This document shows positions 52,897-62,732 of a stretch of DNA of 64,000 nt, in pieces. Source of the stretch: Bradyrhizobium sp. Rc3b (GTDB lineage Bacteria; Pseudomonadota; Alphaproteobacteria; Rhizobiales; Xanthobacteraceae). The notes under the pieces are model-generated. The model searched no databases. It was not told the origin of the DNA and was given only the letters and a program-made list of their open reading frames with translations. The translations under genes and the position numbers were made by a program. Position 1 is the stretch's first letter, and every line of letters begins with the position of its first letter. The DNA lies in contig NZ_FOUS01000002.1 of NCBI RefSeq assembly GCF_900114915.1, positions 248,001 through 312,000 on the forward strand. Direction: 5' to 3'.

Positions 52897-54855
52897 ATGG
52901 ACCAACCTCAATCGTTCGACGGCGCCGACGTTCCCGATCCTCCTCCCGGCGGCGCACCGGAGCGGGCGACACTGATGGGCACGCTGGCGCATCTGTGGCC
53001 CTATATCTGGCCGGGCGACCGCTTCGACCTGAAGATGCGCGTGGTGTGGTCGCTTGTGCTGCTGCTCGCTGCCAAGCTGATCACGCTGACGGTGCCGTTC
53101 AGCTTCAAATGGGCGACGGATGCGCTGACCGGCGCCAACACGGCGCCGGTGCAGGCGGACAATTGGCACCTCTGGGTGATCGCCTCGCCGCTGTTGCTGA
53201 CCGTGAGCTACGGCGTGATGCGCATCTTGATGGCGCTGCTGACGCAATGGCGCGACGGCATCTTCGCGCGCGTCGCCATGCATGCGGTGCGCAAGCTCGC
53301 CACCATCACCTTCGTCCACATGCACGAGCTGTCATTGCGCTTCCACCTCGAGCGCAAGACCGGCGGTCTGACGCGCGTGCTCGAGCGCGGGCGTGAGGGC
53401 ATCGAGGTCATCGTGCGCATGGTGATCCTGCAGCTGATCCCGACCATCGTCGAGGTCTCGCTGCTGATGGCCGTGCTGCTCTGGCAGTTCGACTGGCGTT
53501 ACGTGGTCGCCACCCTGATCACGGTCACGCTCTACATGTACTACACCTACATCGCGACCGAGTGGCGGATCGGCATCCGCCGCCGGATGAACGATTCCGA
53601 CACCGAGGCGAACACCAAGGCGATCGACTCGCTGCTCAACTACGAAACCGTGAAGTATTTCGGCGCCGAGGCCCGCGAGGCGCAGCGCTACGACAAGTCG
53701 GTCGCGCGCTACGAGGAGGCGAGCGTCCACACCTACACCTCGCTCGCGGTGCTCAACACCGGGCAGGCCGTGATCTTCACGCTGGGGCTGACCGCGACGA
53801 TGCTGATGTGTGCGATCGGCGTGCGCAACGGCACCAACACGGTCGGCGATTTCGTGCTGGTCAACGCCATGATGATCCAGCTCTACCAGCCGCTCAACTT
53901 CATGGGCATGGTCTATCGCGAGATCAAGCAGGCGATCATCGACATCGAGAAGATGTTCGGCGTGATCGGCCGCGAGGCCGAGATCAAGGACGCGCCCGAT
54001 GCAACGCCCCTCGTCATCTCCGCCGGCACCGTGCGTTTCGAGGATGTGCGCTTTGCCTATGAGCCGACCCGCCCGATCCTCAAGGGCATCAGCTTCGAGG
54101 TGCCGGCCGGCAAGACCGTTGCCATCGTCGGCCCGTCGGGCGCAGGCAAGTCGACCATCTCGCGGCTTCTGTTTCGCCTCTATGATGTCTCCGGCGGCAG
54201 GATCCTGGTCGACGGCCAGGACATCCGCTCGGTGACGCAGGATTCGCTTCGGGCCTCGATCGGCATGGTGCCTCAGGACACCGTGCTGTTCAACGACACC
54301 ATCCGCTACAACATCCGCTACGGTCGCTGGGACGCCGATGACGCTGAAGTCGAAGAGGCGGCGCAGCTGGCGCAGATCGACCATTTCATCCGCATGGCGC
54401 CGATGGGCTACGAGACCCAGGTCGGCGAGCGCGGGCTCAAACTGTCCGGCGGCGAGAAGCAGCGCGTCGCGATCGCGCGCACCGTCCTGAAGGCGCCGCC
54501 GATCCTGGTGCTGGACGAGGCGACCTCGGCGCTCGATACCCATACCGAGCACGAGATCCAGGGCGCGCTCGACCGCGTGGCGAAGAACCGCACCTCGCTG
54601 GTGATCGCGCACCGGCTTTCGACCATCGTCGGGGCTGACGAGATCATCGTGCTGGATCAGGGCCGCATTGCCGAGCGGGGGACCCATGGCCAGTTGCTCG
54701 CGCATGGCGGTCTCTATGCCAGCATGTGGAACAGGCAGCGTGAGGCCGAGGCGGCACGCGAGAAGCTGGCCAAGATGGCCGATACCAGCGAGGCACCCAA
54801 CCGGGAGCCGCCGCCGGTCGATGACGCCCTGACGGCGCCTGCGGCAGCGGAGTGA
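52897..54855 (+). CDS. ATM1-type ABC transporter, fused permease-ATPase
   Basis: Half-transporter of 652 residues that would act as a homodimer in the inner membrane. Six transmembrane helices lie between about 50 and 330. HELSLRFHLERKTGGLTRVLERGREGIE and NYETVKYFGAEAREAQRYD are signature parts of the ATM1/HMT1/ABCB7 group, which exports glutathione-linked species for Fe-S or metal handling. The ATPase has Walker A GPSGAGKST, Q-loop VPQDTVLFND, LSGGEKQR and Walker B ILVLDEATSALD. The ATG at 52897 is preferred; a GTG at 52840 would add 19 residues. The last 35 residues are disordered. Confidence 0.92.
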   Translation: MDQPQSFDGADVPDPPPGGAPERATLMGTLAHLWPYIWPGDRFDLKMRVVWSLVLLLAAKLITLTVPFSFKWATDALTGANTAPVQADNWHLWVIASPLLLTVSYGVMRILMALLTQWRDGIFARVAMHAVRKLATITFVHMHELSLRFHLERKTGGLTRVLERGREGIEVIVRMVILQLIPTIVEVSLLMAVLLWQFDWRYVVATLITVTLYMYYTYIATEWRIGIRRRMNDSDTEANTKAIDSLLNYETVKYFGAEAREAQRYDKSVARYEEASVHTYTSLAVLNTGQAVIFTLGLTATMLMCAIGVRNGTNTVGDFVLVNAMMIQLYQPLNFMGMVYREIKQAIIDIEKMFGVIGREAEIKDAPDATPLVISAGTVRFEDVRFAYEPTRPILKGISFEVPAGKTVAIVGPSGAGKSTISRLLFRLYDVSGGRILVDGQDIRSVTQDSLRASIGMVPQDTVLFNDTIRYNIRYGRWDADDAEVEEAAQLAQIDHFIRMAPMGYETQVGERGLKLSGGEKQRVAIARTVLKAPPILVLDEATSALDTHTEHEIQGALDRVAKNRTSLVIAHRLSTIVGADEIIVLDQGRIAERGTHGQLLAHGGLYASMWNRQREAEAAREKLAKMADTSEAPNREPPPVDDALTAPAAAE

Positions 54856-54933
54856 CCTTGTCTCCGGTCCCAACTCTGGCCTAAACAGGCCCGCGCGACG
54901 ACCCGTGCCATTAACCCCGAGCGGCAGATACCG

Positions 54934-55632
54934 ATGTCCATTCTCGATTCGATCCAGCGTCAGATCCCGCCGATCCACAAGGAGGGCTATCCCTTCATCG
55001 GCGGCTTTGCGCTGGCAAGCCTCGTCCTGTTCTGGCTGTGGTCGCCTTTGGGGTGGATCGGCACGATCCTGACCGTGTGGTGCGCGCTGTTCTTCCGCGA
55101 CCCCGTCCGCGTGACGCCGGTGCGCGAGGGGCTTGTGGTGTCGCCGGCCGATGGCCGCGTCTCGATGATCACCATGGCGCTGCCGCCGGCCGAGCTCGGG
55201 CTCGGCGACCGGCCGCTGCCGCGCATCTCGGTGTTCATGAGCGTGTTCAACTGCCACGTGAACCGCGCTCCCGTAGCGGGCAGGGTGGACCGCATCGCCT
55301 ACCGGCCCGGCCTTTTCATCAATGCCGAGCTCGACAAGGCCAGCGAGGACAATGAGCGCAACTCGCTGGTCATCTCGACAGCGACGGCGCGGATCGGCGT
55401 GGTGCAGATCGCAGGGCTCGTCGCCAAGCGCATCGTCTGCTTCGTCAGGGAGGGCCAGGCGATCGGCGCCGGCGAGCGCTTCGGCCTGATCCGCTTCGGC
55501 TCCCGGCTCGATGTCTATCTGCCCGTGGGGAGCAAAGCGCTGGTCTCGGAAGGGCAGACCGCGATCGCCGGCGAGACGATTTTGGCCGACCTTTCCGGAG
55601 ACGACCCCAGCCGCGCCTTCCGCGCCAATTAA
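54934..55632 (+). CDS. psd: Phosphatidylserine decarboxylase proenzyme
   Basis: Short-type PSD of 232 residues, which makes phosphatidylethanolamine. Two hydrophobic helices near residues 23-58 anchor it in the inner membrane. [24 protein letters not shown] with the conserved His, and the C-terminal [11 protein letters not shown] are family motifs. The Gly-Ser bond in FGS near residue 190 is the self-cleavage site that forms the pyruvoyl group. pssA follows 87 bases downstream on the same strand, so the two steps of this phospholipid branch are encoded together. Confidence 0.94.
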   Translation: MSILDSIQRQIPPIHKEGYPFIGGFALASLVLFWLWSPLGWIGTILTVWCALFFRDPVRVTPVREGLVVSPADGRVSMITMALPPAELGLGDRPLPRISVFMSVFNCHVNRAPVAGRVDRIAYRPGLFINAELDKASEDNERNSLVISTATARIGVVQIAGLVAKRIVCFVREGQAIGAGERFGLIRFGSRLDVYLPVGSKALVSEGQTAIAGETILADLSGDDPSRAFRAN

Positions 55633-55719
55633 CCAATAAGTCGGTCTGTGGGGGCCTTCCGCCGCAATGGCGAAGGGGGACGCGGCTTGCTATATCTCGC
55701 CTTGAGGTGAGGACCCGCG

Positions 55720-56604
55720 ATGACGCCCTATGACTTCAAATACCCCGATACGCGCCGCCGGCGGTTCCGTCCGATTCCGGTGCGGATGCTGGTGCCCAAC
55801 GTCATCACGCTGCTGGCGATCTGCGCCGGCCTGACCTCGATCCGGCTGTCGATCGAGGGGCGGATGTCGCTCGCGGTCTATGCCATCGTGTTCGCGGCCG
55901 CGCTCGACGGTATCGACGGGCGCATCGCGCGCATGATCAAGGGCCAGTCCAAGTTCGGCGCCGAGCTCGACAGCCTCGCCGATTTCGTCAATTTCGGCGT
56001 CGCGCCAGGGTTGATGCTGTATTTCTGGCAGCTGCACGAGCTCGGCAATGCCGGCTGGATCGCCGCCATGGTGTTCGCGATTTCCGGCGGCCTGCGCCTG
56101 GCGCGCTTCAATGCCACCATGGACGACCCGAACAAGCCGGCCTTCGCTGCCAATTTCTTCACCGGCGTGCCGGCGCCGGCCGGCGCGATCACCGTGCTGC
56201 TGCCGATCTATGTCGCGTTCCTCGATCTCGGCCGCTGGCCCGCAGGGTTGACCGCCGCCTACACACTGCTGATCGCCTTCCTGATGGTGTCGCGCCTGCC
56301 GGTGTTCTCCGGCAAGACCAAGCGCATGCGCGTGCCGCCGGAGCTGGTGCTACCGGCGTTCGTCGCGGTGATCGTCTTCATCGCGCTGCTGATCGCCTAT
56401 CCCTGGCACGTGCTATCGATTGGCACGGTGCTGTATCTTCTCGCTTTGCCGCTCGGCTACAAATCCTATCGCGACCAGGCCCGCGCGATGGACGCCACCG
56501 CGCCGTCGGGAGGCGAGGTCACCTCGCCGCCGTCGGCGCCGACGCTGGCGAATTTGTCGGAGCCGCCCAACGACGACGACGATCGGCCCGGACGGCTGCA
56601 CTGA
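55720..56604 (+). CDS. pssA: CDP-diacylglycerol--serine O-phosphatidyltransferase
   Basis: Membrane enzyme of 294 residues supplying phosphatidylserine to Psd. The CDP-alcohol phosphotransferase motif D-G-x2-A-R-x8-G-x3-D-x3-D is complete: DGRIARMIKGQSKFGAELDSLADF. About eight hydrophobic helices are present. The soluble C-terminal tail after SYRDQARAMDATAPSGGE (about 45 residues) is Pro/Asp-rich and likely disordered. It sits after psd in one transcription direction. Confidence 0.94.
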   Translation: MTPYDFKYPDTRRRRFRPIPVRMLVPNVITLLAICAGLTSIRLSIEGRMSLAVYAIVFAAALDGIDGRIARMIKGQSKFGAELDSLADFVNFGVAPGLMLYFWQLHELGNAGWIAAMVFAISGGLRLARFNATMDDPNKPAFAANFFTGVPAPAGAITVLLPIYVAFLDLGRWPAGLTAAYTLLIAFLMVSRLPVFSGKTKRMRVPPELVLPAFVAVIVFIALLIAYPWHVLSIGTVLYLLALPLGYKSYRDQARAMDATAPSGGEVTSPPSAPTLANLSEPPNDDDDRPGRLH

Positions 56605-56726
56605 GCGGCCACACGCGGATATCTGCCATGAGGCCCCCCGAGTTGGGTTAAGGCCTGATCTCGGCTATATCGCCCTGTGCCGGCGGCATCGCGCCAACAG
56701 CGACCGCCAATCTGGGAGAGAACGCC

Positions 56727-57446
56727 GTGACTGATAAAGCGACCGGGCCGCTGCCCGCTTCCGTCCTCGAAGCGCTGGGCCGCTACGACACGCCGACGAT
56801 CTGCAATGCCATGGAGATCGTGGCGCCCGAGCGCCGACTGATCGGCTACACCACCAAGCAACTGGTCTGCCCGTTTCCCGACCTGCCGCCGATCGTCGGC
56901 TATGCCCGCACGGTCGCGATCCGCTCGGTGCTGAAATCCTCGCTTCCGGCCGAAGAGCAGTCCAGGCGCCGCATCGAATATTACGAATATGTCGGCACCG
57001 GCCATGGTCCGCGCATCTCGGTGATCCAGGACATCGACGGTCCCGACGTCGGCTACGGCGCGTTCTGGGGAGAGGTGCAGAGTAACGTGCACAAGGCGCT
57101 CGGTTGTCTCGGCGTCATCACCGACGGCTCGATCCGCGACATTCCGCAATGGGCGCCGGGCTTCCAGGCGCTGGCCGGCTCGATCGGCCCGTCGCACGCC
57201 TGGGTGCATGCGGAAAGCTTTGGCGGCGAGGTTCGCGTTGCCGGCATGACCGTGAAGTCCGACGACCTGATCCATGCCGACCAGCACGGTGCGATCGTGA
57301 TCCCGCTCGACATCGCCGCAAAGCTGCCGGAGGCCGCCGAGCTCTGCGGCCGCCGCGAGACGCCGATCCTGGAGATCGCCCGCAGTCCCGACTTCTCGCT
57401 CGAGAAGCTGAAGGCCGCGCTGAAGCGCTCGGCGGAGATTCACTGA
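56727..57446 (+). CDS. RraA-like family protein (oxaloacetate decarboxylase/HMG aldolase type)
   Basis: Protein of 239 residues with a GTG start after a GGGAG. DTPTICNAMEIVAPE starts the domain. VIQDIDGPDVGYGAFWGEVQSNVHKALGCLGVITDGSIRDIPQW contains the G-x-x-x-x-x-x-R-D loop that binds metal and substrate in class II pyruvate aldolases of this group, and HADQHGAIVIPLDIA closes it. Enzymatic members cleave 4-hydroxy-4-methyl-2-oxoglutarate; others only bind RNase E. The metal-binding GSIRD is kept, so an enzyme is more likely. It converges on a small membrane gene. Confidence 0.85.
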   Translation: MTDKATGPLPASVLEALGRYDTPTICNAMEIVAPERRLIGYTTKQLVCPFPDLPPIVGYARTVAIRSVLKSSLPAEEQSRRRIEYYEYVGTGHGPRISVIQDIDGPDVGYGAFWGEVQSNVHKALGCLGVITDGSIRDIPQWAPGFQALAGSIGPSHAWVHAESFGGEVRVAGMTVKSDDLIHADQHGAIVIPLDIAAKLPEAAELCGRRETPILEIARSPDFSLEKLKAALKRSAEIH

Positions 57447-57461
57447 GGGGGGATAGGCCGC

Positions 57462-57782
57462 CTAAGGCTGCGACACCGGCCGTGGGCCCCCCTGTTCCGT
57501 CAGAAACAGGGCGGCCTGATCCGGCTCGCCGAACACTGCAGCGGCGCACCCGATCAGGGTGAAGCCGCCTGCAAGGTCCCACAGCGTGATGTCCTCCGTA
57601 TTGTCCGGAAGGTGGATCAAGCGCGCTGCGATCACCGCGAAGGCGGCCTCGGCAAACAGCACGAGGCTGAAGGCCGGTAGAACGAGTTCCGGCTCGAGCA
57701 GGTGGAGCGCCAACACCGCAGGCAGCGCGGTGAGAAGACTGAACAGCGTCAACATTGCAAAACGGCTCCCGCGATGGAGCAT
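57462..57782 (-). CDS. Small membrane protein of unknown function
   Basis: Protein of 106 residues with three likely hydrophobic helices (AMLTLFSLLTALPAVLALHLL, LVLPAFSLVLFAEAAFAVIAARL, LWDLAGGFTLIGCAAAVF) and a Pro-rich end. No family is recognised. Two starts are possible, at 57782 and at 57755; the upstream one keeps a positively charged leader before the first helix. It lies between a converging RraA-like gene and a divergent SDR gene. Confidence 0.6.
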   Translation of the reverse strand: MLHRGSRFAMLTLFSLLTALPAVLALHLLEPELVLPAFSLVLFAEAAFAVIAARLIHLPDNTEDITLWDLAGGFTLIGCAAAVFGEPDQAALFLTEQGGPRPVSQP

Positions 57783-57854
57783 GCTGCAGGGCTAGAATAG
57801 CAGTCATCCCTGGTTCCGCCCCCGTGGCGCAGGGCCGCAGCCGGAGGACGCACG

Positions 57855-58679
57855 ATGAAGATGAATGGCAAGACGATCCTGGTAACCGGCTCGACCGACG
57901 GCGTCGGCCGCTACGTCGCGCGCCGGCTGGCCGAAGACGGTGCAAGGGTCCTGATCCATGGCCGCGATGCGGCGCGTGCGAAGGTGTTGAGCGACGAGAT
58001 CGCGAAAGCCGGCGGTGCCGCGCCGACCTTCTATCAGGCCGATCTGTCGTCGATGTCGGGTACGCGTGCGCTCGCCGAAGCGCTCATCCGCGATCACCAG
58101 CGTCTCGACGTCTTCGTCAGCAACGCCGGCATCGGTTCGCAGAACGACGGCCCGCAGCGGCAAGTTAGCGCCGACGGTCACGAGCTGCGGTTTGCCGTAA
58201 ACTATCTCTCGGGTTTCTTGCTGGCCCATCTGTTGCTGCCGCTGCTGAAGTCCGCGGCGCCGTCGCGGATCGTCAACGTCGCCTCCCTCGGCCAGCATCC
58301 GATCGATTTCGATGACGTCATGATCACGCAGGGCTACAGCGGTTCGCGTGCCTATGCACAGAGCAAGCTCTCCCAGATCATGTTCACCATCGACCTCGCG
58401 GACGAACTGAAGGGCGCGGGCATCACCGTGAATGCGCTGCATCCGGCGACCTACATGAACACCACGATGGTGCGCGCCGGCGGCGTCACGCCGATCTCGA
58501 CGGTGGAGCAGGGCGGCGCGGCGATCCTGCGCCTCGTCGAGGGTGACGATGTCGCAGGCAAGAGCGGGCTGTTCTTCAACGGCATGAACGAGGCGCGTGC
58601 CAATCCGCAGGCCTACGATGCAGCTGCCCGCAAGCGCCTGCGCGAACTGAGCCTGAAGCTGACGGGCCTGGCACGCTAG
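57855..58679 (+). CDS. Short-chain dehydrogenase/reductase
   Basis: Rossmann-fold oxidoreductase of 274 residues. Cofactor motif TGSTDGVGRYVARRLAEDG at the start, then NAGIGS, NYLSGFLLAHLLLP, and the catalytic Ser in VNVASLG with Tyr-x3-Lys as YAQSKLSQIMF. The HGRDAARA segment after strand 2 favours NADP(H). The pattern is close to retinol dehydrogenase-like SDRs; the substrate is unknown. Confidence 0.88.
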   Translation: MKMNGKTILVTGSTDGVGRYVARRLAEDGARVLIHGRDAARAKVLSDEIAKAGGAAPTFYQADLSSMSGTRALAEALIRDHQRLDVFVSNAGIGSQNDGPQRQVSADGHELRFAVNYLSGFLLAHLLLPLLKSAAPSRIVNVASLGQHPIDFDDVMITQGYSGSRAYAQSKLSQIMFTIDLADELKGAGITVNALHPATYMNTTMVRAGGVTPISTVEQGGAAILRLVEGDDVAGKSGLFFNGMNEARANPQAYDAAARKRLRELSLKLTGLAR

Positions 58680-58892
58680 CGCGCCGCAATCATGGTTAGC
58701 AAAGTGTTGAAATTCGTGTCGGCCATCGGCAAAGCCGGCCTCATCCCGATGCGCTACGCCGGTCTGGCGCGCCGGCTCAACTTAACCTTTACGCGGCTTT
58801 AAGGGCGGCACTCTAGGGTTTCCGATGCGGTTCGGGGTTGGGCCGCGCCAGCGGCCAGGACGGCCGTTGTTGCGTACGCGTTGGAGTATCCC

Positions 58893-59666
58893 ATGGATAT
58901 CATGACGAGCGTCGGGCTCATTGCGGGCATCATCGTCATCACGATGATGATCTTCATGGGCGGCGACCTTCACATGTTCATCTCCGAACATGCCATGATC
59001 ATCATCTTCGGCGGCTCGATCTCCGCCACCATGATCCGCTTTCCGCTCTCGGCGCTCCTGCACGGCCTTCCGCTCGGCGCCAAGTTCGCCTTCACCATGA
59101 GCCGCCTGTCGGCGCACGACCTCGTCGACGAGCTCGCCCGCATCGCCGAGATCGCCCGCAAGCAGGGCCCGGTGGGTCTGGAAAAGGTCGAGACCGACGA
59201 GCCCTTCCTCGCCAAGGGCATCCGCTACGTCGCCGACGGCTACGACCTCGACTTCATCCGCGACAATCTCGAGCGCGACCGCGACAACTTCCTCATGCAC
59301 CTCGACGAGGGCAGCAAGATCTACCGCGCCATCGGCGACTGCGCTCCGGCCTTCGGCATGATCGGCACCCTGATCGGCATGGTGCAGATGTTCGCCAACA
59401 TGACCGACCCTTCCAAGCTCGGCCCGTTCATGGCGACCGCGCTGCTCGCCACGCTTTACGGCGCGCTGGTCGCGAACCTGTTCTGTCTGCCGATCGCCGA
59501 CAAGCTGCACGGCAAGCTGCTGGACGAGGAGACCAACCGCACGCTGATCATCGACGGCATCCTGATGATCCGCGACTCCAAGAGCCCGACCCTGGTGCGC
59601 GAAATGCTGCTGGCCTACCTGCCGGAGAAGCATCGCCACGCCGAGGGCGAGCCGGTGCCGGCGTAA
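58893..59666 (+). CDS. motA: MotA/PomA-type flagellar stator subunit
   Basis: Inner-membrane protein of 257 residues with four transmembrane helices: 5-24, about 28-48, and two after residue 150 (GDCAPAFGMIGTLIGMVQMFANM and ALLATLYGALVANLFCLPIADKL). The cytoplasmic loop carries the charged segment for FliG contact (LERDRDNFLMH). PAFGMIGTLIGMV is the conserved ion-path helix. It resembles the shorter, PomA-type proteins rather than the larger MotA of flagellar clusters. A GGAG seven bases before the ATG at 58893 sets the start. The motB-like gene follows 23 bases later. No other flagellar gene is present. Confidence 0.88.
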   Translation: MDIMTSVGLIAGIIVITMMIFMGGDLHMFISEHAMIIIFGGSISATMIRFPLSALLHGLPLGAKFAFTMSRLSAHDLVDELARIAEIARKQGPVGLEKVETDEPFLAKGIRYVADGYDLDFIRDNLERDRDNFLMHLDEGSKIYRAIGDCAPAFGMIGTLIGMVQMFANMTDPSKLGPFMATALLATLYGALVANLFCLPIADKLHGKLLDEETNRTLIIDGILMIRDSKSPTLVREMLLAYLPEKHRHAEGEPVPA

Positions 59667-59689
59667 GTCCGCCCGCCGGGATTTGAGAC

Positions 59690-60520
59690 ATGGCCAAGAA
59701 GAAACGCGGCGATGCCCATGGAGGCGGTCACGGCTGGTTCGTGACCTTCGCCGACCTCATGGGCCTGATGATGAGCTTCTTCGTGATGCTCGTGGCGTTC
59801 TCGACGCAGGACGCCAACAAGCTGAAGATCGTCGCGGGATCGATGCGCGACGCCTTCGGCGTGCAGAGCGAAGCGCGCTATGCCGGCATCGTCGAGTCCG
59901 ACGGTTTGCCGACCCGCCCGCGGCTGAAGAACGTCGACCATATCCAGCCCGAGGATGCCTCCAACACGCCGACGCCGGACCAGGAGGATCGCGACCGCAC
60001 GTCGGGCGCGAAGATCAAGGTCGACCGCAATTTCGCGCTCGCCGCAGCCTCGCTGCGCCAGGCGTTGCAGGACATGCCGGAGCTGACCGAGATGTCCAAG
60101 CATATCATGTTCGAGGAGACCAAGCAGGGTCTCAATCTGGAGATTGTCGACCAGGACGGCCGTTCGATGTTCGCCGACGGCTCCAAGGTGCCCTATGATC
60201 GCACCCGCCGTCTGGTCGAGAAGCTCGCGATCCCGCTCAAGGCCACGCCGCTGCGCGTCTCCATCGCCGGCCACACTGCGGCCGGCTTCGTGCCGACCCG
60301 CAGCGACTACGGCGCCTTCGATCTGTCGGCCGACCGCGCCAATGCCGTGCGCCAGATCCTCGAACGCGAGGGCCTGCCGCCGTCGCACATCTTCGCTGTC
60401 TCCGGCAAGGCGGACACCCAGCCGCTGTTTCCGGACGATCCTTCGCTCGCGGCCAACCGGCGGGTGACCATCACCCTGATGCGCGAAGATCCGCCGCTGC
60501 CGCCGAATCTGAAGCCCTAA
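59690..60520 (+). CDS. motB: MotB/PomB-type stator subunit with OmpA domain
   Basis: Protein of 276 residues. The short cytoplasmic leader is followed by one transmembrane helix containing the essential acidic residue, VTFADLMGLMMSFFVMLVAFS. A periplasmic linker (about 45-140) follows, then an OmpA-like peptidoglycan-binding domain with VSIAGHTAAGF, DLSADRANAVRQILEREGL and ANRRVTITLM. FADLM in the helix with Asp is the usual ion-binding site. It forms the stator with the preceding subunit. Helix sequence is PomB-like, so sodium coupling is possible but not decided. Confidence 0.88.
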   Translation: MAKKKRGDAHGGGHGWFVTFADLMGLMMSFFVMLVAFSTQDANKLKIVAGSMRDAFGVQSEARYAGIVESDGLPTRPRLKNVDHIQPEDASNTPTPDQEDRDRTSGAKIKVDRNFALAAASLRQALQDMPELTEMSKHIMFEETKQGLNLEIVDQDGRSMFADGSKVPYDRTRRLVEKLAIPLKATPLRVSIAGHTAAGFVPTRSDYGAFDLSADRANAVRQILEREGLPPSHIFAVSGKADTQPLFPDDPSLAANRRVTITLMREDPPLPPNLKP

Positions 60521-60693
60521 CCCCCTTGCGCTACCATCTTACCTGAGGCATGTCGTCGCGCTGGCGATGAGCGTGGCTGCGGCGTCACAGCATCCAGCTC
60601 GGCGCCTGCTATGGTGGTGCGCCGATTGACAGGCGCGCCGGAAGCGTCAAAAGGCGCCGGATCAATTCCAGGGAAGAAGCGTTTTCCACCCTC

Positions 60694-62592
60694 ATGACGG
60701 CGAGCATCACACAGGCCGAGACCCAGGACGGGCCGGTCACTTCAGGCTTTTGGTCCCTTACGCTCGGGAGCATCGGCGTCGTCTTCGGCGATATCGGCAC
60801 TTCGCCGCTCTACGCATTCCACGAGGCTGTCAGGGGCGCCGCCCATGGCGAGCCAGTCTCGCGGGTCATGGTTCTCGGCGTGCTCTCCCTGATCCTGTGG
60901 GCGCTGCTGATCGTCGTCACCGCCAAATACGTGCTGCTGCTGCTGCGGGCCGACAACAACGGGGAGGGCGGCACGCTCTCGCTGATGGCGCTCGGGCAGC
61001 GCGCGCTCGGGCGGCGGAGCTGGTTCCTGCTCGCCCTCGGTGTGGTCGGCGCCTCCATGTTCATCGGCGATTCCATGATCACGCCGGCGATCTCAGTGCT
61101 ATCGGCGGTCGAAGGCCTGAAGCTCGCAACCCCCGCGTTCGAGCATTACGTCGTGCCGCTCACGGTCCTTATTCTGGCGTTGCTGTTCGCGGTCCAGAGC
61201 AAGGGGACCGCGCTGGTCGCCTCGGCCTTCGGGCCGGTGATGGTGATCTGGTTCACCGTCATCGCCGTGATGGGAGCCGTCCACATCGCCGACGATCCGT
61301 CCGTGCTGGCGGCGATCAATCCCTATTACGCCGTGCAGTTCGTGCTGTCGCACGGCACGATTGGTCTTGTGACCCTCGGCGCAGTGTTCCTGGCGGTGAC
61401 CGGGGGCGAGGCGCTCTATGCCGATCTCGGCCATTTCGGCCGCAAGCCGATCCAGTCGGCCTGGATGTTCTTCGTGCTGCCCGCGCTCTTGATCAACTAT
61501 TTCGGGCAGGGCGCGCTGGTGCTGTCCGATCCCAGCGCGATCGAGCACTCGTTCTATCGCATGGTGCCCGAGAGCCTGGTGCTGCCGCTGGTCGGGCTTG
61601 CGACCGCCGCGACGGTGATCGCGAGCCAGGCGGTGATCACCGGCGCCTATTCGCTGGTCTATCAGGCGGTACAGCTCGGTCTCTTGCCGCGCTTCGAGGT
61701 CCGCTACACCTCCGAGACTCACGCCGGCCAGATCTACCTGCCGCGGGTGAACCGGCTGCTGCTGATCGGCGTGATGCTGCTGGTGCTGCTGTTCCACACT
61801 CCCAGCAATCTGGCCTCGGCCTACGGCATCGCAGTCTCCACCACCATGGTCGCCGACGGCATCATGGGCTTCATCGTGATCTGGAAATTGTGGAATTGGC
61901 GCGCTGCCACGGCTGCGGCCGTGATCATGCCCTTCGTCATCGTCGATCTGAGCTTCTTCAGCGCCAATCTCTTGAAGCTGCTTGAGGGCGCCTGGGTGCC
62001 GCTGCTGTTCGGCGTGGCCATGGCGGGAACGATCTGGACCTGGCGGAAGGGCTCCGGAATCCTGATCCAGAAGACGCGCCGGATCGAGGTGCCGCTGGAC
62101 GATCTGATCCGCAGCCTGGAGAAGCGGCCCCCGCACATCGTCAAGGGCACCGCGGTGTTCCTGACCAGCGATCCCTCCTTTGTGCCGACCGCGCTGCTGC
62201 ACAATCTCAAGCACAACAAGGTGCTGCACGAGCACAACGTGATCCTGACCATCGAGACCGCGCATACGCCCCGGGTCGATCTGGCGGAGCGTTTCCGTAT
62301 GGAGAAGATCAGCGACAAGTTCTCGAAAGTCCGCCTGCGCTTCGGCTACATGGAGCAGCCGAACGTGCCCAAGGCACTTGCGATCGCGCGCAAGCAGGGC
62401 TGGCAGTTCGACATCATGTCGACGTCATTCTTCGTGTCCCGGAGGTCGCTGAAGGCGTCGGCGCAGTCGGGCATGCCGCTCTGGCAGGACCATTTGTTCA
62501 TCGCGCTGAGCCGGTCCGCCAACGACGCCACCGATTACTTCCAGATCCCCACGGGACGGGTGGTTGAAGTCGGAACCCAAGTCACCATCTAG
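60694..62592 (+). CDS. kup: Kup family potassium uptake protein (copy 1)
   Basis: K+/H+ symporter of 632 residues with about 12 transmembrane helices and a cytoplasmic C-terminal domain. [22 protein letters not shown] is the family's first motif; [40 protein letters not shown] and the later [13 protein letters not shown] and [10 protein letters not shown] follow. The substitution of Ser-Met for the usual Ala-Val in GDxxITPA is a small difference from copy 2. The gene is preceded by 173 bases without another gene. Confidence 0.94.
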   Translation: MTASITQAETQDGPVTSGFWSLTLGSIGVVFGDIGTSPLYAFHEAVRGAAHGEPVSRVMVLGVLSLILWALLIVVTAKYVLLLLRADNNGEGGTLSLMALGQRALGRRSWFLLALGVVGASMFIGDSMITPAISVLSAVEGLKLATPAFEHYVVPLTVLILALLFAVQSKGTALVASAFGPVMVIWFTVIAVMGAVHIADDPSVLAAINPYYAVQFVLSHGTIGLVTLGAVFLAVTGGEALYADLGHFGRKPIQSAWMFFVLPALLINYFGQGALVLSDPSAIEHSFYRMVPESLVLPLVGLATAATVIASQAVITGAYSLVYQAVQLGLLPRFEVRYTSETHAGQIYLPRVNRLLLIGVMLLVLLFHTPSNLASAYGIAVSTTMVADGIMGFIVIWKLWNWRAATAAAVIMPFVIVDLSFFSANLLKLLEGAWVPLLFGVAMAGTIWTWRKGSGILIQKTRRIEVPLDDLIRSLEKRPPHIVKGTAVFLTSDPSFVPTALLHNLKHNKVLHEHNVILTIETAHTPRVDLAERFRMEKISDKFSKVRLRFGYMEQPNVPKALAIARKQGWQFDIMSTSFFVSRRSLKASAQSGMPLWQDHLFIALSRSANDATDYFQIPTGRVVEVGTQVTI

Positions 62593-62609
62593 AACGCAAC
62601 TGCCTTAGT

Positions 62610-62625
62610 CATGCAAATTTGCATG
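62610..62625. promoter_or_regulatory. 16-base perfect palindrome upstream of kup copy 2
   Basis: CATGCAAATTTGCATG reads the same on both strands and lies about 107 bases before the second kup start and 18 bases after the first kup stop. AT-rich palindromes of this size suit a dimeric repressor or activator. It has no known match in my recall. Confidence 0.45.
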
Positions 62626-62732
62626 TCTAAGCCCCGGAATCGGGCTAGGCTATGCCGGTAGCGCAGGACTATAAGCCGCGCGCTCTTCCGCCGTTGTGCA
62701 GTGAAGCATTTTAGAGGCCACTGGGCTCTCCC

